DNA of 64,000 bases from Craspedostauros australis. Taxonomy: Eukaryota; Bacillariophyta; Bacillariophyceae; Mastogloiales; Achnanthaceae. The notes under the pieces were generated by a model. That model made no database searches, was not told where the DNA came from, and saw only the letters and a program-made list of their open reading frames with translations. This document shows positions 33,879-43,352 of this stretch, in pieces. The position numbers and the translations under genes are program-made. The stretch is from assembly GCA_026770025.1 (NCBI GenBank), contig JAMXDE010000010.1, positions 434,001 through 498,000 of the forward strand, written 5' to 3'. Position 1 is the stretch's first letter, and each line of letters opens with the position of its first letter.

Positions 33879-36200
33879 CTACTTTGTGCTATTAGCTCCA
33901 AAGCGGAAGCCTCGTACGCTATTTCCCTGTGTCGCATCTCGTAATGGGCGCATCATTCCGTGTTCCTTGAACGGCCGTTTGACGGCAAGATCTACCAAGT
34001 GGCTGGAAGGACGAGTGGCGATGCCAGATATGACGATAGATTTGTATCTGCGGATTTTGTTCCGCAGCCGCTCTGTCTTCATCCTGGAGTGATCCTCCCA
34101 TGTGACTTCCTGGTTCATCCACGCATCTTGGGTCGAGATCAACGAAGAGTTCAAAGTCAACGATTTGTCTGTATCGGAGAGAGCGATGCTGGAGGCGTCG
34201 TCATGCTCGACGTGCTGAAATGTGATCTTCAATTTGTTGATCAACAGCTCGACCTGCTTGTCTTTCTTGGTTCCACTCAGATCCTCGGGACGCGCAACTT
34301 CTTCATAGACAGGAACGATTGGCGTTTCTAATCCGTGCTTTGCTTTCAGTAGTCTGCCTGCCGCGTTTCGGGACAGCGGAGGCACCAGAGAAGGCGCAGG
34401 CGGCGAGTACCCTGTTGCTTTTGGCCATATCGCAAGTTGCGCGATTGAGGATTTCGGGGCAGCACATGTGAGGAATGACGCTAGGATGTCTTGACCCATC
34501 GAAGTGGTCCCACCATGCCCAGCTTTGTGCCCCGGTGGTTGCACTGGAGGCTTGCTTTCGTTGGAATTGCGGTTCATTTCAGCCGTGGATGTTGCGACAG
34601 CAGCGCTCTGAGCATCTCGAGCGGAACACATTTCGTGAGCCATCTGGTCCGCATCGCTTTCGCTGAGGGTGCAGGGTGGAGTAATCCTCCAGACAAGCTG
34701 TTGCACTGGTGGAGAGGATTGTTGGCGATATAGCTGAGATGAGGCCACAACTTCGTCGGTCAAGAACTCTTCAATGAAGTCATCCAGGAGAGCATCATCG
34801 ATGTCGGCCTGCAGCGACAACGCCTGAGGGCGATTTCCATTTTTCATGTCTGCTTGGACGAGACCAGTGCGCTCAACGCTGGAGTTTCGTCCTTGACGAT
34901 GCTGATGCTGATGCTGATGCTTCTCTTGTGGGTGATGGTGTATGCCACTTGTCGATTGTATTGCGGCGATTTCTCTTCCTTCCACAAGTTCCTGACGTGG
35001 ATCGTTCGCATCTCGACCATCGCTTGCAACGAAGGGGGGCTGGTGTGCCAGAGATGAATGTCCACAGCCCCCCTTTGGTGCAATAGCCTTGTTCTGATGA
35101 GCCAGTCGCGGACGTGTCGACGATGAATGAGGCAGAGACAGCGATGACTCAGCGTATCTGCGCGTGGTGTTCTGGCTGTGGGATTCTGGAACGTTGAAGA
35201 TGTTTTGATTGATTGTTGATGGCTTTTGTCCTAGTACGGCGACAGCGTGGTACGCGGAACGCATGCCATGTTGATCATTGCTGCCGGCATCATTACCGCC
35301 GTCGAAAGCGCCGTCCTCGTCTAAAGGCATTCTCGCCAACGACGATCGCAGCGTACGCTTGGCTGAGCTGCAATTGGTAACCTTGGCCGTTTGTGTTGTC
35401 GAATACGATTCGAAACTGAGGTGAGGTAAAGCATTTTCTTTGTCTTCTTTTTCGCGATTGGTATCAGCAGCAATGTCGTCGTCGTCGCCGTCACGGTCGT
35501 CAATGGCATCTGCAAAGCTATTGGATTCGCTGCTGGCGGAGGGTGATTTGTTGTGAATGTTCATCGGTCGGCAAAATCCAGCAAGGATGGCATCGTGGAG
35601 ATGCGAATCATCCACTGGCGATAGACAGTATCCGCCGCTGCCAATAGCTTCATCGTTGGTACGATCGTGGCCTATCCTTCGATTCTCGCTGCCGTAATTA
35701 TCCTGTTCAATGTGGTGATCTTGTTCACCATGCTCGTCCTGTTCATCATATTCATCAATTTCGTCGTGTTCATCGGCTTCATCGGCTTCATCGGCTTCAT
35801 CGCTCGATGCGTAATTATCTCGGAACATGGAATCCAGATATGAGAGGCCTCCGAACCAGATGTCTACGCCCGTTCCATTTTGACCAGGCTTGGCACGATG
35901 GTTTTTCGTGCGCGTTCTCCTACGTGTGCTCCGACTTCTGCTTCGACTTCTTCTTTTGTGGTCGACTTCGTCATCGACCCCGTTATCGACGATGCTGTTG
36001 CTCACGCTGATAGTGTCGCTGTTGCTGCTGCCTTTGGGTTGCCTGCGTTCGCTTGTTCTGCGGCTCCGCTTCTGTCTGCTTTTGCTTCTTCTTTTGCTCA
36101 TGCGGCGTTCATCGGTTCTGACTTCCGTTGGTCGATCCTCATGGCATGCCCTCCGTGCGCTGCGGCTGCGACTGCTGCGTCGTTTCGTTGCAGATTCCAT
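33879..36200 (-). CDS. Ser/Arg-rich, largely disordered protein of unknown function
   Basis: It predicts 773 residues from ATG 36200. Residues 1-105 are packed with Arg/Ser/Lys (KRRSRSRSRSTRRR), like RS domains of splicing factors. Next comes an acidic block (DEADEADEADEHDEIDEYD, near 135-165) with a short tandem repeat, then a long Ser/Gln/His-rich stretch including HQHQHQH near 435. The C-terminal 120 residues are more ordered (KQVELLINKLKITFQHV, then MKTERLRNKIRRYKSIVISG) and might be the conserved part. No RNA-recognition motif or kinase was seen. A nuclear RNA-related role is only suggested by the RS region. The continuous frame of this length supports a real gene. Confidence 0.7.
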   Translation of the reverse strand: MESATKRRSSRSRSARRACHEDRPTEVRTDERRMSKRRSKSRQKRSRRTSERRQPKGSSNSDTISVSNSIVDNGVDDEVDHKRRSRSRSRSTRRRTRTKNHRAKPGQNGTGVDIWFGGLSYLDSMFRDNYASSDEADEADEADEHDEIDEYDEQDEHGEQDHHIEQDNYGSENRRIGHDRTNDEAIGSGGYCLSPVDDSHLHDAILAGFCRPMNIHNKSPSASSESNSFADAIDDRDGDDDDIAADTNREKEDKENALPHLSFESYSTTQTAKVTNCSSAKRTLRSSLARMPLDEDGAFDGGNDAGSNDQHGMRSAYHAVAVLGQKPSTINQNIFNVPESHSQNTTRRYAESSLSLPHSSSTRPRLAHQNKAIAPKGGCGHSSLAHQPPFVASDGRDANDPRQELVEGREIAAIQSTSGIHHHPQEKHQHQHQHRQGRNSSVERTGLVQADMKNGNRPQALSLQADIDDALLDDFIEEFLTDEVVASSQLYRQQSSPPVQQLVWRITPPCTLSESDADQMAHEMCSARDAQSAAVATSTAEMNRNSNESKPPVQPPGHKAGHGGTTSMGQDILASFLTCAAPKSSIAQLAIWPKATGYSPPAPSLVPPLSRNAAGRLLKAKHGLETPIVPVYEEVARPEDLSGTKKDKQVELLINKLKITFQHVEHDDASSIALSDTDKSLTLNSSLISTQDAWMNQEVTWEDHSRMKTERLRNKIRRYKSIVISGIATRPSSHLVDLAVKRPFKEHGMMRPLRDATQGNSVRGFRFGANSTK

Positions 36201-36300
36201 CTTTCTCGCAATTCTGTCACGCCGAAAATGCGTTCAAATGCCACGTGATGGGATCTGGAGTTTTCTGAATAAATACCGAGCGATACTGAGAGACCTGCAG

Positions 36301-36381
36301 CGTTGCATTGCGGAGCGTTGCGTTGCATTGCGGAGCGTTGCGTTGCGTTGCGTTGCGTTGCGTTACGTTACGATGCGTTGT
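36301..36381. repeat. GCGTT pentanucleotide repeat
   Basis: GCGTT units are interspersed with GCATT and GCGGA, including a 20-bp unit present twice. It sits 100-180 bp upstream of the ATG of the Ser/Arg-rich gene. Confidence 0.9.
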
Positions 36382-37086
36382 GTCACGTTGTGTTGCTGCC
36401 GCCGAATGAGATAGTCAGGTGACGGCGTGTGAATCATCCAAAGAAGTTGATGAAATTATCTGTTGATCTGTGCAGATGTCGCCACAGAACACCATCACAG
36501 AATGTTGCCACAGCAACGGCATGATGATGGCTGCGAATACATTCGAAAAGAATTGAAATGCCACAGAGGCCTTTGTCGTTCATAATGTGAGCATGCGTCG
36601 CCAGCTCCGTCACAATTGTTCTTTGTGTCACTTTGATTCGCATCGACTATGGTTCAAACACAACCCCCTGCCAGGCATTTCAAAAAAGTCGCACTGTCGG
36701 CACCACCATGGGAAAGGCTTCGGTACGAACAACTTTACGTGTAGTTTTTTTGCGCAGATCATGTCTTGACCATTCAAAAAATGGCGGGAAGCAAATCAAA
36801 ACGCCACCGACTCCATCGACTGAAGTTGATGTCACAAGAGCGATCGATGGAATCGAAGAGGCCAAACTATCCACGACTTGGCACCCGAATGACTTCTGCT
36901 GTGAACCCAAAAACTGGCACGCCAACAACGGTGTTTGTGTGCGGAACGATGGCCTTCTCCGGATCTGTGTTTGTGGAGTTTGGTGTGGGAGGATGAGACA
37001 CCGTTTTTATACGATCTCCGCACGAGTGTCGATACACGCGTGACCAGCCGTGGTGATGCCCATGACGCGGTTCGTACCCACCATCA

Positions 37087-37091
<5 letters not shown>

Positions 37092-37124
<33 letters not shown>
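37092..37124. repeat. (GA)n microsatellite
   Basis: A pure AG/GA run of about 16 units in the 5' flank of the PH-domain gene. Confidence 0.95.
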
Positions 37125-37127
<3 letters not shown>

Positions 37128-37470
37128 AGGCCCCGACAAAAGATCACGGAAAAGGAACCTCACCCACCCAGGCAGCAGCCTCCACCCAGGCAGCTCAAGG
37201 GTGAACCAGAGATCATAACGACGGCAGGGTTCACTACAAAGGAGGTGGTGGTTGCATCAGGCGTCATCCGATAGTCGAGTTTTTTTTTTGGTTTTTCAAT
37301 CGCCAAGTTCGCTTGCTGCAAGCCCCCGCAACAGGAGAAGGTGCCGCAGTGCTTGGAGAGACGAAGACCTTGGCTTCTCCTTTCTTTCGTCAATCCTGGA
37401 TTTTGGAAGACCACAATCTATTTCGCATTCTTGCACAAGTGCGCGAACCAAGCTGGGAGGAACAGCCGTC

Positions 37471-40400
37471 ATGTCAGAAGCATCCAAGGACGTGGCTGTG
37501 GACGACCGAATGGCCAGCAGCAGCACAACCTCCAGCAGCAACGATAGAACCAAACTGGTGTTCACCAAGGGAACCGACGGTACGGAGTGCACGCTCTCAA
37601 TGCAGAAAAGCAACGAACAAGCCATCTTCCGAGAGGGGGTGACATCCCGTGTTGGACCCGGGGTGGTGACATCGGAGAGTGATGCATTTGATGTGGACGA
37701 CCCGGATTCCGCGGCGGACTGCGAGATTCTCACCGATGATGAAGAAGACGACGACGATCATGACGACGAAGAGAGAGCTGACAACGAGGCTGAGGGGATT
37801 GAGGTGCAGATCGATGACGATTATGATGATGATGGCATCGAAGACGATGTGGAAATTATAGAAGATGATGACATCGATGACATCATGTCGGAAGAGTTCA
37901 AGCGACCAGGAGCAATCGATGCCTCCAAGCTCACGCAAAAGAACACGGATGGGCTGGCACAGGGCGATGGGACCACGACGCCCACAAGCAGCAAAGCAAG
38001 GTCATCATCCAAAGCAAGTCTGAAGGTGCCTGGTGGGTTGGATCATCAGACCGAATCGGCCGAAATGCAACCGGCATCACCAAGTTCCTCGCAACATCGT
38101 GGAGTCCTCAGCATGATGTTGCCAGGGGTTTCTCCCCACCGACGAAAGAACAAGGTCGTCAGCTCGCAACAACCGAAGTCTCCTCGCGGGGATGGGGTCA
38201 AATCAAGCAGCGCGAAAGGTCGACGGCGCAAGATGGGATCCGCCGAGATGGGGAAATCTCCCCTCGGAACACCGCTGCAACGGATGAAAGCACTTGCGCT
38301 GGGCGGTGGCAGCTCTCACAAACGCTCTAGTCGGAAACGTGGCGCCGCCATGAGCATCCAAGTTCCAGATCTGAACAGCTCCGAGCTCGACATGAAAAAT
38401 GACGAAGGTTCCGACTTCGGGGAGTCATCGTCAGATTCGGAATCAGACCACTCGGATGCACCTCTTAACAACGCTGCGGGAGGAGGGTCATCGTCGCACG
38501 GTCTGGCCTCGAATTCCATGGACGTTTGGGGCGATGAGGATGCCGTGGTCGAAGCCTTCGCGAGCAAGCAGGACATTACAACCAGCGTGTCCCGACTTCC
38601 AAATTCTTTCCTCAACATCACGCCCGATCTTTATGACTACCTCGATCAGGACTTGGTAAAGAACATTAAGGCCCAGGATTTCTCCGTATTCGCATGGGAA
38701 CACCACATGATGGTCAAGGGTGTGCTGCAGCTGTTGGCAGAACGCGATCATATCGGCGTCGAGGCAGACATCAACGACGAAACAAACATCGTCAAGAAGG
38801 GACCGTTGAAGAAGAAATTCGCGAAGCTCTACTTCGTCAAGTACGTGGAAATTCGCAAGGGCAACCTCGTGTACTACGAAGATACGGACCGCGGAGAAGA
38901 GAAAGGCAGGAAGATGATCCACCTTCGCAGGTACACCTGCAAGTGCAAGATCTCGGGTGACAGCGCTTACGGGAGCAGCGGCGGGTTCTGCTTCGACATC
39001 ATCTCCGAAGGTCAAAAGACCCGCTGGCTGGCGAAGTCCGAAGAAGAGCGGCAGGGATGGATCCGGGCAATAAACCAAGCAATGGTCGGTGATCTGGAGG
39101 ATGAAATGCAAGAACCCCTGGACCTGAACACGCACGAGAGCGCGCTCGATGCATACCATTCTTACCGCTCGTCCTTCCAGGGCGTGGATTCTGCAGTGGA
39201 GTATCGCGTCGCGGCGCAGTCGGTCGTGTACCAGCAACGTGCCGCAGCATCGCTCCGTGTACCTTTGCAATGGGTCAGAGAGATGATATCGTTGCAAAAC
39301 GGTGATTATCAGAACGACGACAGCGCACCGATGCCTCCCAAATCCAAGCAACGTGTGCAGACCTCGATATCTGAGTTTTGGAAGAATTTGAGCAACGCCT
39401 CAGTCGCGATCAATGGGCACTTGGTTGAGGCAAGGAGCTCGTATTCAGCGGAACGCGTCATCGGGGCGCTGACACGTTGCATTTTGGAGTACGATCGATG
39501 CGATCCGCTTGAAGAAGACTTGCCGTCCTTCAAGCGTGCCGCGTCCATAAGTCGGTTTGACATGAAGGATGTCATGACGGAGGTTCAAGCCATGTCGTAC
39601 TCTCGCACATTGCTCACGTCGATCCTTCGGTACAAAAATCGGAAGGATGCTCTGGCCTGTCTTCGCAACATGTGCGCAAATCAGGGCGTTGTGTGCGTGA
39701 AGGAAATGTCCGATGACCCCATCGTACGGATCGATGTTTCCTTTGCCGGCGACGATTTCTCAGAGTACGAGCCACGGACCAATGACGTGACAGGATGGCT
39801 AACAACGAAGACCAGGAAGACCAAGAAGTGGAGAGAACGTTTCTTCGTCATTTCGGAGGGAGTCCTGTCGCTGTACGAGAAAGCGACTCCCAGACCGCAC
39901 GGACTGCGGGGGCAGATGGTCTTGGGCGGGGCCACCATGAAGAGTCTCGACGACAAGATCTTGCAAATCCAAACCAAGAAGCGCGACCACGAACGCCAGC
40001 TTCGTTTCAACAGCCGAGGCGACTTCATCAAGTGGCGAGAAGTTCTGCTGCGAACCATCGACTCCACAGGCATGAACGTCCCCATCCCAGAAGTGGTAGC
40101 AGGGCCGAACTCTCAGCCGTCGGAATCCAACTCCGGCAAATCCAGACGCTCACAGCTGAAGAGCGCAGGCGAGGCCGGTGTCAAGATGCTCAAGGATGCC
40201 GCAGGCGGTGGCATCAAAGCGATGAAAGGGGCCACCGCCAGTGGGATGAAGGCCATGAAGGGCGCGACGAATGCAGGAATGAAGTCCATCAAGGAGGCAT
40301 CTGGCAAGGTCGCAAAGAGCATCCGCGGTCCAAAGAACGAGGGTAAACGAGGGCGGCCCTCCAAAACTCCTACCGAGAAGCTCGACATGCTAATTACGAG

Positions 40401-40524
40401 CACGAGGAATATTCAGGGAAAACGCGAGCCGACAGTCCAGGTCGTTGTGGAATCCACCAGCGTGTTTCGGATCGTGGCAGACGCAAAACAAAGCAAGGGG
40501 GGCGATGACGGCCCCATTTTGTAA
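37471..40524 (+). CDS. Two-PH-domain protein with C-terminal 11-residue repeats
   Basis: It predicts 1017 residues from ATG 37471 (context GCCGTCATG). The first 400 residues are disordered, with acidic runs (DDEEDDDDHDDEE) and basic Ser-rich segments. PH domain 1 spans about 439-544 (KKGPLKKKFAKLYFVKYVEI to GWIRAINQAM, with the C-helix Trp). PH domain 2 spans about 775-867 (GWLTTKTRKTKKWRERFFVI to FIKWREVLLR). The helical region between them is not recognised. Residues about 900-950 contain tandem 11-mers of the form GxKxMKGATxx, predicted to make a basic amphipathic helix. PH domains and such helices both bind membranes or phosphoinositides, so a peripheral membrane role in signalling or traffic is plausible. 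No catalytic domain was found. Confidence 0.9.
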   Translation: MSEASKDVAVDDRMASSSTTSSSNDRTKLVFTKGTDGTECTLSMQKSNEQAIFREGVTSRVGPGVVTSESDAFDVDDPDSAADCEILTDDEEDDDDHDDEERADNEAEGIEVQIDDDYDDDGIEDDVEIIEDDDIDDIMSEEFKRPGAIDASKLTQKNTDGLAQGDGTTTPTSSKARSSSKASLKVPGGLDHQTESAEMQPASPSSSQHRGVLSMMLPGVSPHRRKNKVVSSQQPKSPRGDGVKSSSAKGRRRKMGSAEMGKSPLGTPLQRMKALALGGGSSHKRSSRKRGAAMSIQVPDLNSSELDMKNDEGSDFGESSSDSESDHSDAPLNNAAGGGSSSHGLASNSMDVWGDEDAVVEAFASKQDITTSVSRLPNSFLNITPDLYDYLDQDLVKNIKAQDFSVFAWEHHMMVKGVLQLLAERDHIGVEADINDETNIVKKGPLKKKFAKLYFVKYVEIRKGNLVYYEDTDRGEEKGRKMIHLRRYTCKCKISGDSAYGSSGGFCFDIISEGQKTRWLAKSEEERQGWIRAINQAMVGDLEDEMQEPLDLNTHESALDAYHSYRSSFQGVDSAVEYRVAAQSVVYQQRAAASLRVPLQWVREMISLQNGDYQNDDSAPMPPKSKQRVQTSISEFWKNLSNASVAINGHLVEARSSYSAERVIGALTRCILEYDRCDPLEEDLPSFKRAASISRFDMKDVMTEVQAMSYSRTLLTSILRYKNRKDALACLRNMCANQGVVCVKEMSDDPIVRIDVSFAGDDFSEYEPRTNDVTGWLTTKTRKTKKWRERFFVISEGVLSLYEKATPRPHGLRGQMVLGGATMKSLDDKILQIQTKKRDHERQLRFNSRGDFIKWREVLLRTIDSTGMNVPIPEVVAGPNSQPSESNSGKSRRSQLKSAGEAGVKMLKDAAGGGIKAMKGATASGMKAMKGATNAGMKSIKEASGKVAKSIRGPKNEGKRGRPSKTPTEKLDMLITSTRNIQGKREPTVQVVVESTSVFRIVADAKQSKGGDDGPIL

Positions 40525-41414
40525 GTACACGTGCTGTTCTTGCTCTCGGTGGGGTGCTGTGTGACTCTCAGAGACGACTTGACCGGCGAATCGAAGGAGA
40601 CTGTGTGGATACCATTCCGCTACTACTGCACCACTGCTCCACCATCCGTACACATGTCATCGTCTTATTGACACATTTTTGTTCACCCGCCATACCCACA
40701 CTTTTGCTTGCGTTTCAACTGCTTGCTCACCTATGACATCACTTTTTATGGTACCCATCCTGGCCGGGTGGCTGTGTTGTACTATCCACACTGTGATATT
40801 CGCCCAATATCATCATACGTACTCGTTTCACAGATCGGTTCAAGCCAAGATATTCCAGGCATTCTTGCTGTCGGGCGGCCCAACCGGACGTTTGGCAAAG
40901 GGAGACGCCCTGATCGAATTGGAGTTCCAAGGCGGAGGCGACTCGCAATCCATAACCGCCGCAGCCAACCGCCTTGAACCGCCTTTAGTTCTGTAGAATG
41001 TGGAGTACATATTCGGGCAGCAATCCCGTATAGTCTTGAAGTTTGATTGGTGCTTCTTTGAAGTAGAGTGTGGCGCATGCATGGTGCTGTGCAGTCGTGC
41101 CGTACTGTCTCCTAAAGTGTACGTACTGCTTTGGTGAAATGCAGAAGATTGCACCAACATTACCTCTTGTTCTCTAGCTTCGTATTTGGTCTAGAGTGTA
41201 CCAGATTGCGTGAAAAATTCGGTGCGCTCTGGAAGATCTTCAAGGCCATCATCTGCTCGCACTCGTTGGCCACGGTGGACTCGAAGTGTGTGATCGTCTC
41301 GCGCTGCGTACAACTACAGGTTTCGAGTACGGAGGCTTTGGGCATCGCCGCACGTTCGAGCAACGAAAGGCAGTTGTCCCGACATGGCAAAGCAGCAACG
41401 GAACCATTGCAACG
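40525..41414. other. Intergenic, PH gene to TrmH gene
   Basis: Two plus-strand genes flank it. The TrmH frame is open back to about 41286 without an ATG. A different plus frame is open from 41131 to 41700, which overlaps the TrmH gene. A 5' exon of the TrmH gene here cannot be excluded. Confidence 0.5.
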
Positions 41415-42881
41415 ATGGATGAGGCAGGCACAAATCGAAAGAATCAAGCAACAGAACATGGACCAGAAGGACTGGGAACGATGGCATCGGGAACGTCGTC
41501 ATCGTCAATATCATCGCAACTTCTCACGTGTCCTCAGCACGATGACGCCAATAGTGGTACCGCCGGCACCGGGAACGGCAACGGTTGCAGCAACAAGGTT
41601 GACAGCAAAGCTGAGCGCAGCGCCGAAAGACGCGACAACAAGCGAAAGAGCGTGGATGGAAAGGCCATCAAGGAAGAAAAGCGACGCAAGTGGCTGGTAA
41701 AACAGGGCCGCAAGAAGGCAGAGGTTGCTGCCAAGCAAGGCGTTCAAGATTGGATTAGGAGAAACTGCCACTTTGTGACGCAAGTGGATGAAGACGCGGT
41801 GCGGGCCGCCAGGGAATATCCGGACTCCAGCTTGGGGAAGCTGCTAGGCCCGTATTTCGACATTGTAGACACGAAGCATGATCGCAGTAGAAGCGATCCT
41901 GGAGCGGCAGCAGCAGCCGCCGCCAATAAGTCATCGGGAGACCAGATCTTCTTTGCGGAAGGCACAGAGACTGTCCGGCTGCTGATTCAACAGTGTGGAG
42001 GGAGCTTGGGTGATGATGGGCAGCATGGGCCACATGGGCAGCATGGGCCACATGGACAGCCTGGGAGGAGCATGGCTATCTGCGCGATGAGCATCTTTTG
42101 CAAGCCCAGTTTTGTGCTGCAACCGCCAGTGCATTTGCTCCATGACATCGAGCAAGTGAAGGCGAAGACGAACGAGGCCAATGCACCGCCGTTCCACGTG
42201 ATGTTGGCAGAAGAGAAAGTGATCAGCATGGTGGCTGGTTATCCAGTGACGAGGGGCATTCTGGCGTGCGGCATTGTGCCGACATGCAGGGATGAGGCAT
42301 GGCTGGACGTTCTGCTGACGCGAATGAGACAGCAACAACCAACATCATCACCGTGTCAGCCCATCCGTATTTTGGCGTTGGATGGAATCTGCGATACGTC
42401 CAATCTGGGTTCCATGATACGGTGTGCCTCCGCATTCGGGATCTGTGCTGTAGTGTTGTCCAAAGATTGCTGCGACGCATGGTACCGACGTTCGGTGCGT
42501 GTCTCCATGGGACACATCTTCCGGGTGCCTATCGTGCGTGTGGAAGACCTGGCCAGCACACTTCGGCGATGGAAAGAGGGGCCCTTGCAGATCGCTTCGT
42601 TTGCGGCTGTTGCAGATGAATCAGCTGCTCAGAATGGTGACAGAAACGGCAGTGTTCTTCTCTTGAGCAATGTGAGGAAAGGCGAGATTCCGTCCAACTG
42701 GTGCTGTTGCTTCGGCAATGAGGGCATCGGGATTAGCGCAGCGACGAGGGAGGCATGCAGCTACAAGGTGAGGATTGCCATGGAGGATGGCGTTGATTCG
42801 CTGAGCGTGCCCATCGCTGCCGGGATATTGTTGCATGGGTTGCGGGAACGGGAGAGCAAAACCGCAGCCGTTAACATTTGA
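41415..42881 (+). CDS. SpoU/TrmH-family RNA 2'-O-methyltransferase
   Basis: It predicts 488 residues from ATG 41415, the first ATG of the frame. The C-terminal 170 residues carry the three SPOUT motifs: motif 1 DTSNLGSMIRCASAFG (about 327), motif 2 CCFGNEGIGIS (about 431), and motif 3 DSLSVPIAAGILLH (about 460). These form the knotted fold that binds S-adenosylmethionine and methylates ribose 2'-OH of rRNA or tRNA. Upstream is a substrate-binding-like region (FFAEGTETVRLLIQQ). The N-terminal 150 residues are low-complexity and basic (KEEKRRKWLVKQGRKK). An 18-bp repeat codes for the GQHGPH units near 42018-42060. Target RNA and compartment are undecided; no clear transit peptide was seen. Confidence 0.9.
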   Translation: MDEAGTNRKNQATEHGPEGLGTMASGTSSSSISSQLLTCPQHDDANSGTAGTGNGNGCSNKVDSKAERSAERRDNKRKSVDGKAIKEEKRRKWLVKQGRKKAEVAAKQGVQDWIRRNCHFVTQVDEDAVRAAREYPDSSLGKLLGPYFDIVDTKHDRSRSDPGAAAAAAANKSSGDQIFFAEGTETVRLLIQQCGGSLGDDGQHGPHGQHGPHGQPGRSMAICAMSIFCKPSFVLQPPVHLLHDIEQVKAKTNEANAPPFHVMLAEEKVISMVAGYPVTRGILACGIVPTCRDEAWLDVLLTRMRQQQPTSSPCQPIRILALDGICDTSNLGSMIRCASAFGICAVVLSKDCCDAWYRRSVRVSMGHIFRVPIVRVEDLASTLRRWKEGPLQIASFAAVADESAAQNGDRNGSVLLLSNVRKGEIPSNWCCCFGNEGIGISAATREACSYKVRIAMEDGVDSLSVPIAAGILLHGLRERESKTAAVNI

Positions 42882-43352
42882 GAGAAGTACTCGTACTTGT
42901 ACGTTCTCCCTCTCGATATAGTAGCTGTACAGTGGCAAGCCCTGGAAGGGATGAGCTTGTGACTTTGAAGATACTATTATTGTAACAGCGTTCGCACAAT
43001 ATCATGTGATGGAGAGCACTGAAAATACCACGCCAGGAATGCTGTGGCCCCCGATGGCATGTACGAGAACGGCGGTGCCCAACCACACCTGATAGGACTC
43101 CGGATACTTTTAGATTCCCGGTTGATCCGAAATAGAGTACCCGAAGTCCGCGAGTACAGTGTAATCTGCCACGAATACGAATAGAGAGGAGTCAAGGATC
43201 ACATATCGCTTTCCTCTTTTGTTGCGGCGTGAGTGATTGTTTTGCGCCAATATGAGCACTCGTATGGTTGAGAGGCGGAATTCCAATCAGTGGGTAATAA
43301 TGGTACATAATTGTATCTCTACAGAGGAGTACGAATAAGCATGCGAAGATCG
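42882..43352. other. Convergent intergenic region
   Basis: It lies between the TrmH gene (+) and the coiled-coil gene (-). Just after the TrmH stop there are overlapping GTAC-rich palindromes (near 42887-42905). Nothing else stands out. Confidence 0.55.

Larger units (their letters stand above)
36201..37470. other. Divergent intergenic region with simple repeats
   Basis: It lies between the Ser/Arg-rich gene (-) and the PH-domain gene (+). It contains the GCGTT repeat at 36301-36381 and a GA tract at 37092-37124. Frames of 60-136 codons on both strands have no motif. The PH gene's frame is open upstream of its ATG back to about 37252. Confidence 0.55.
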
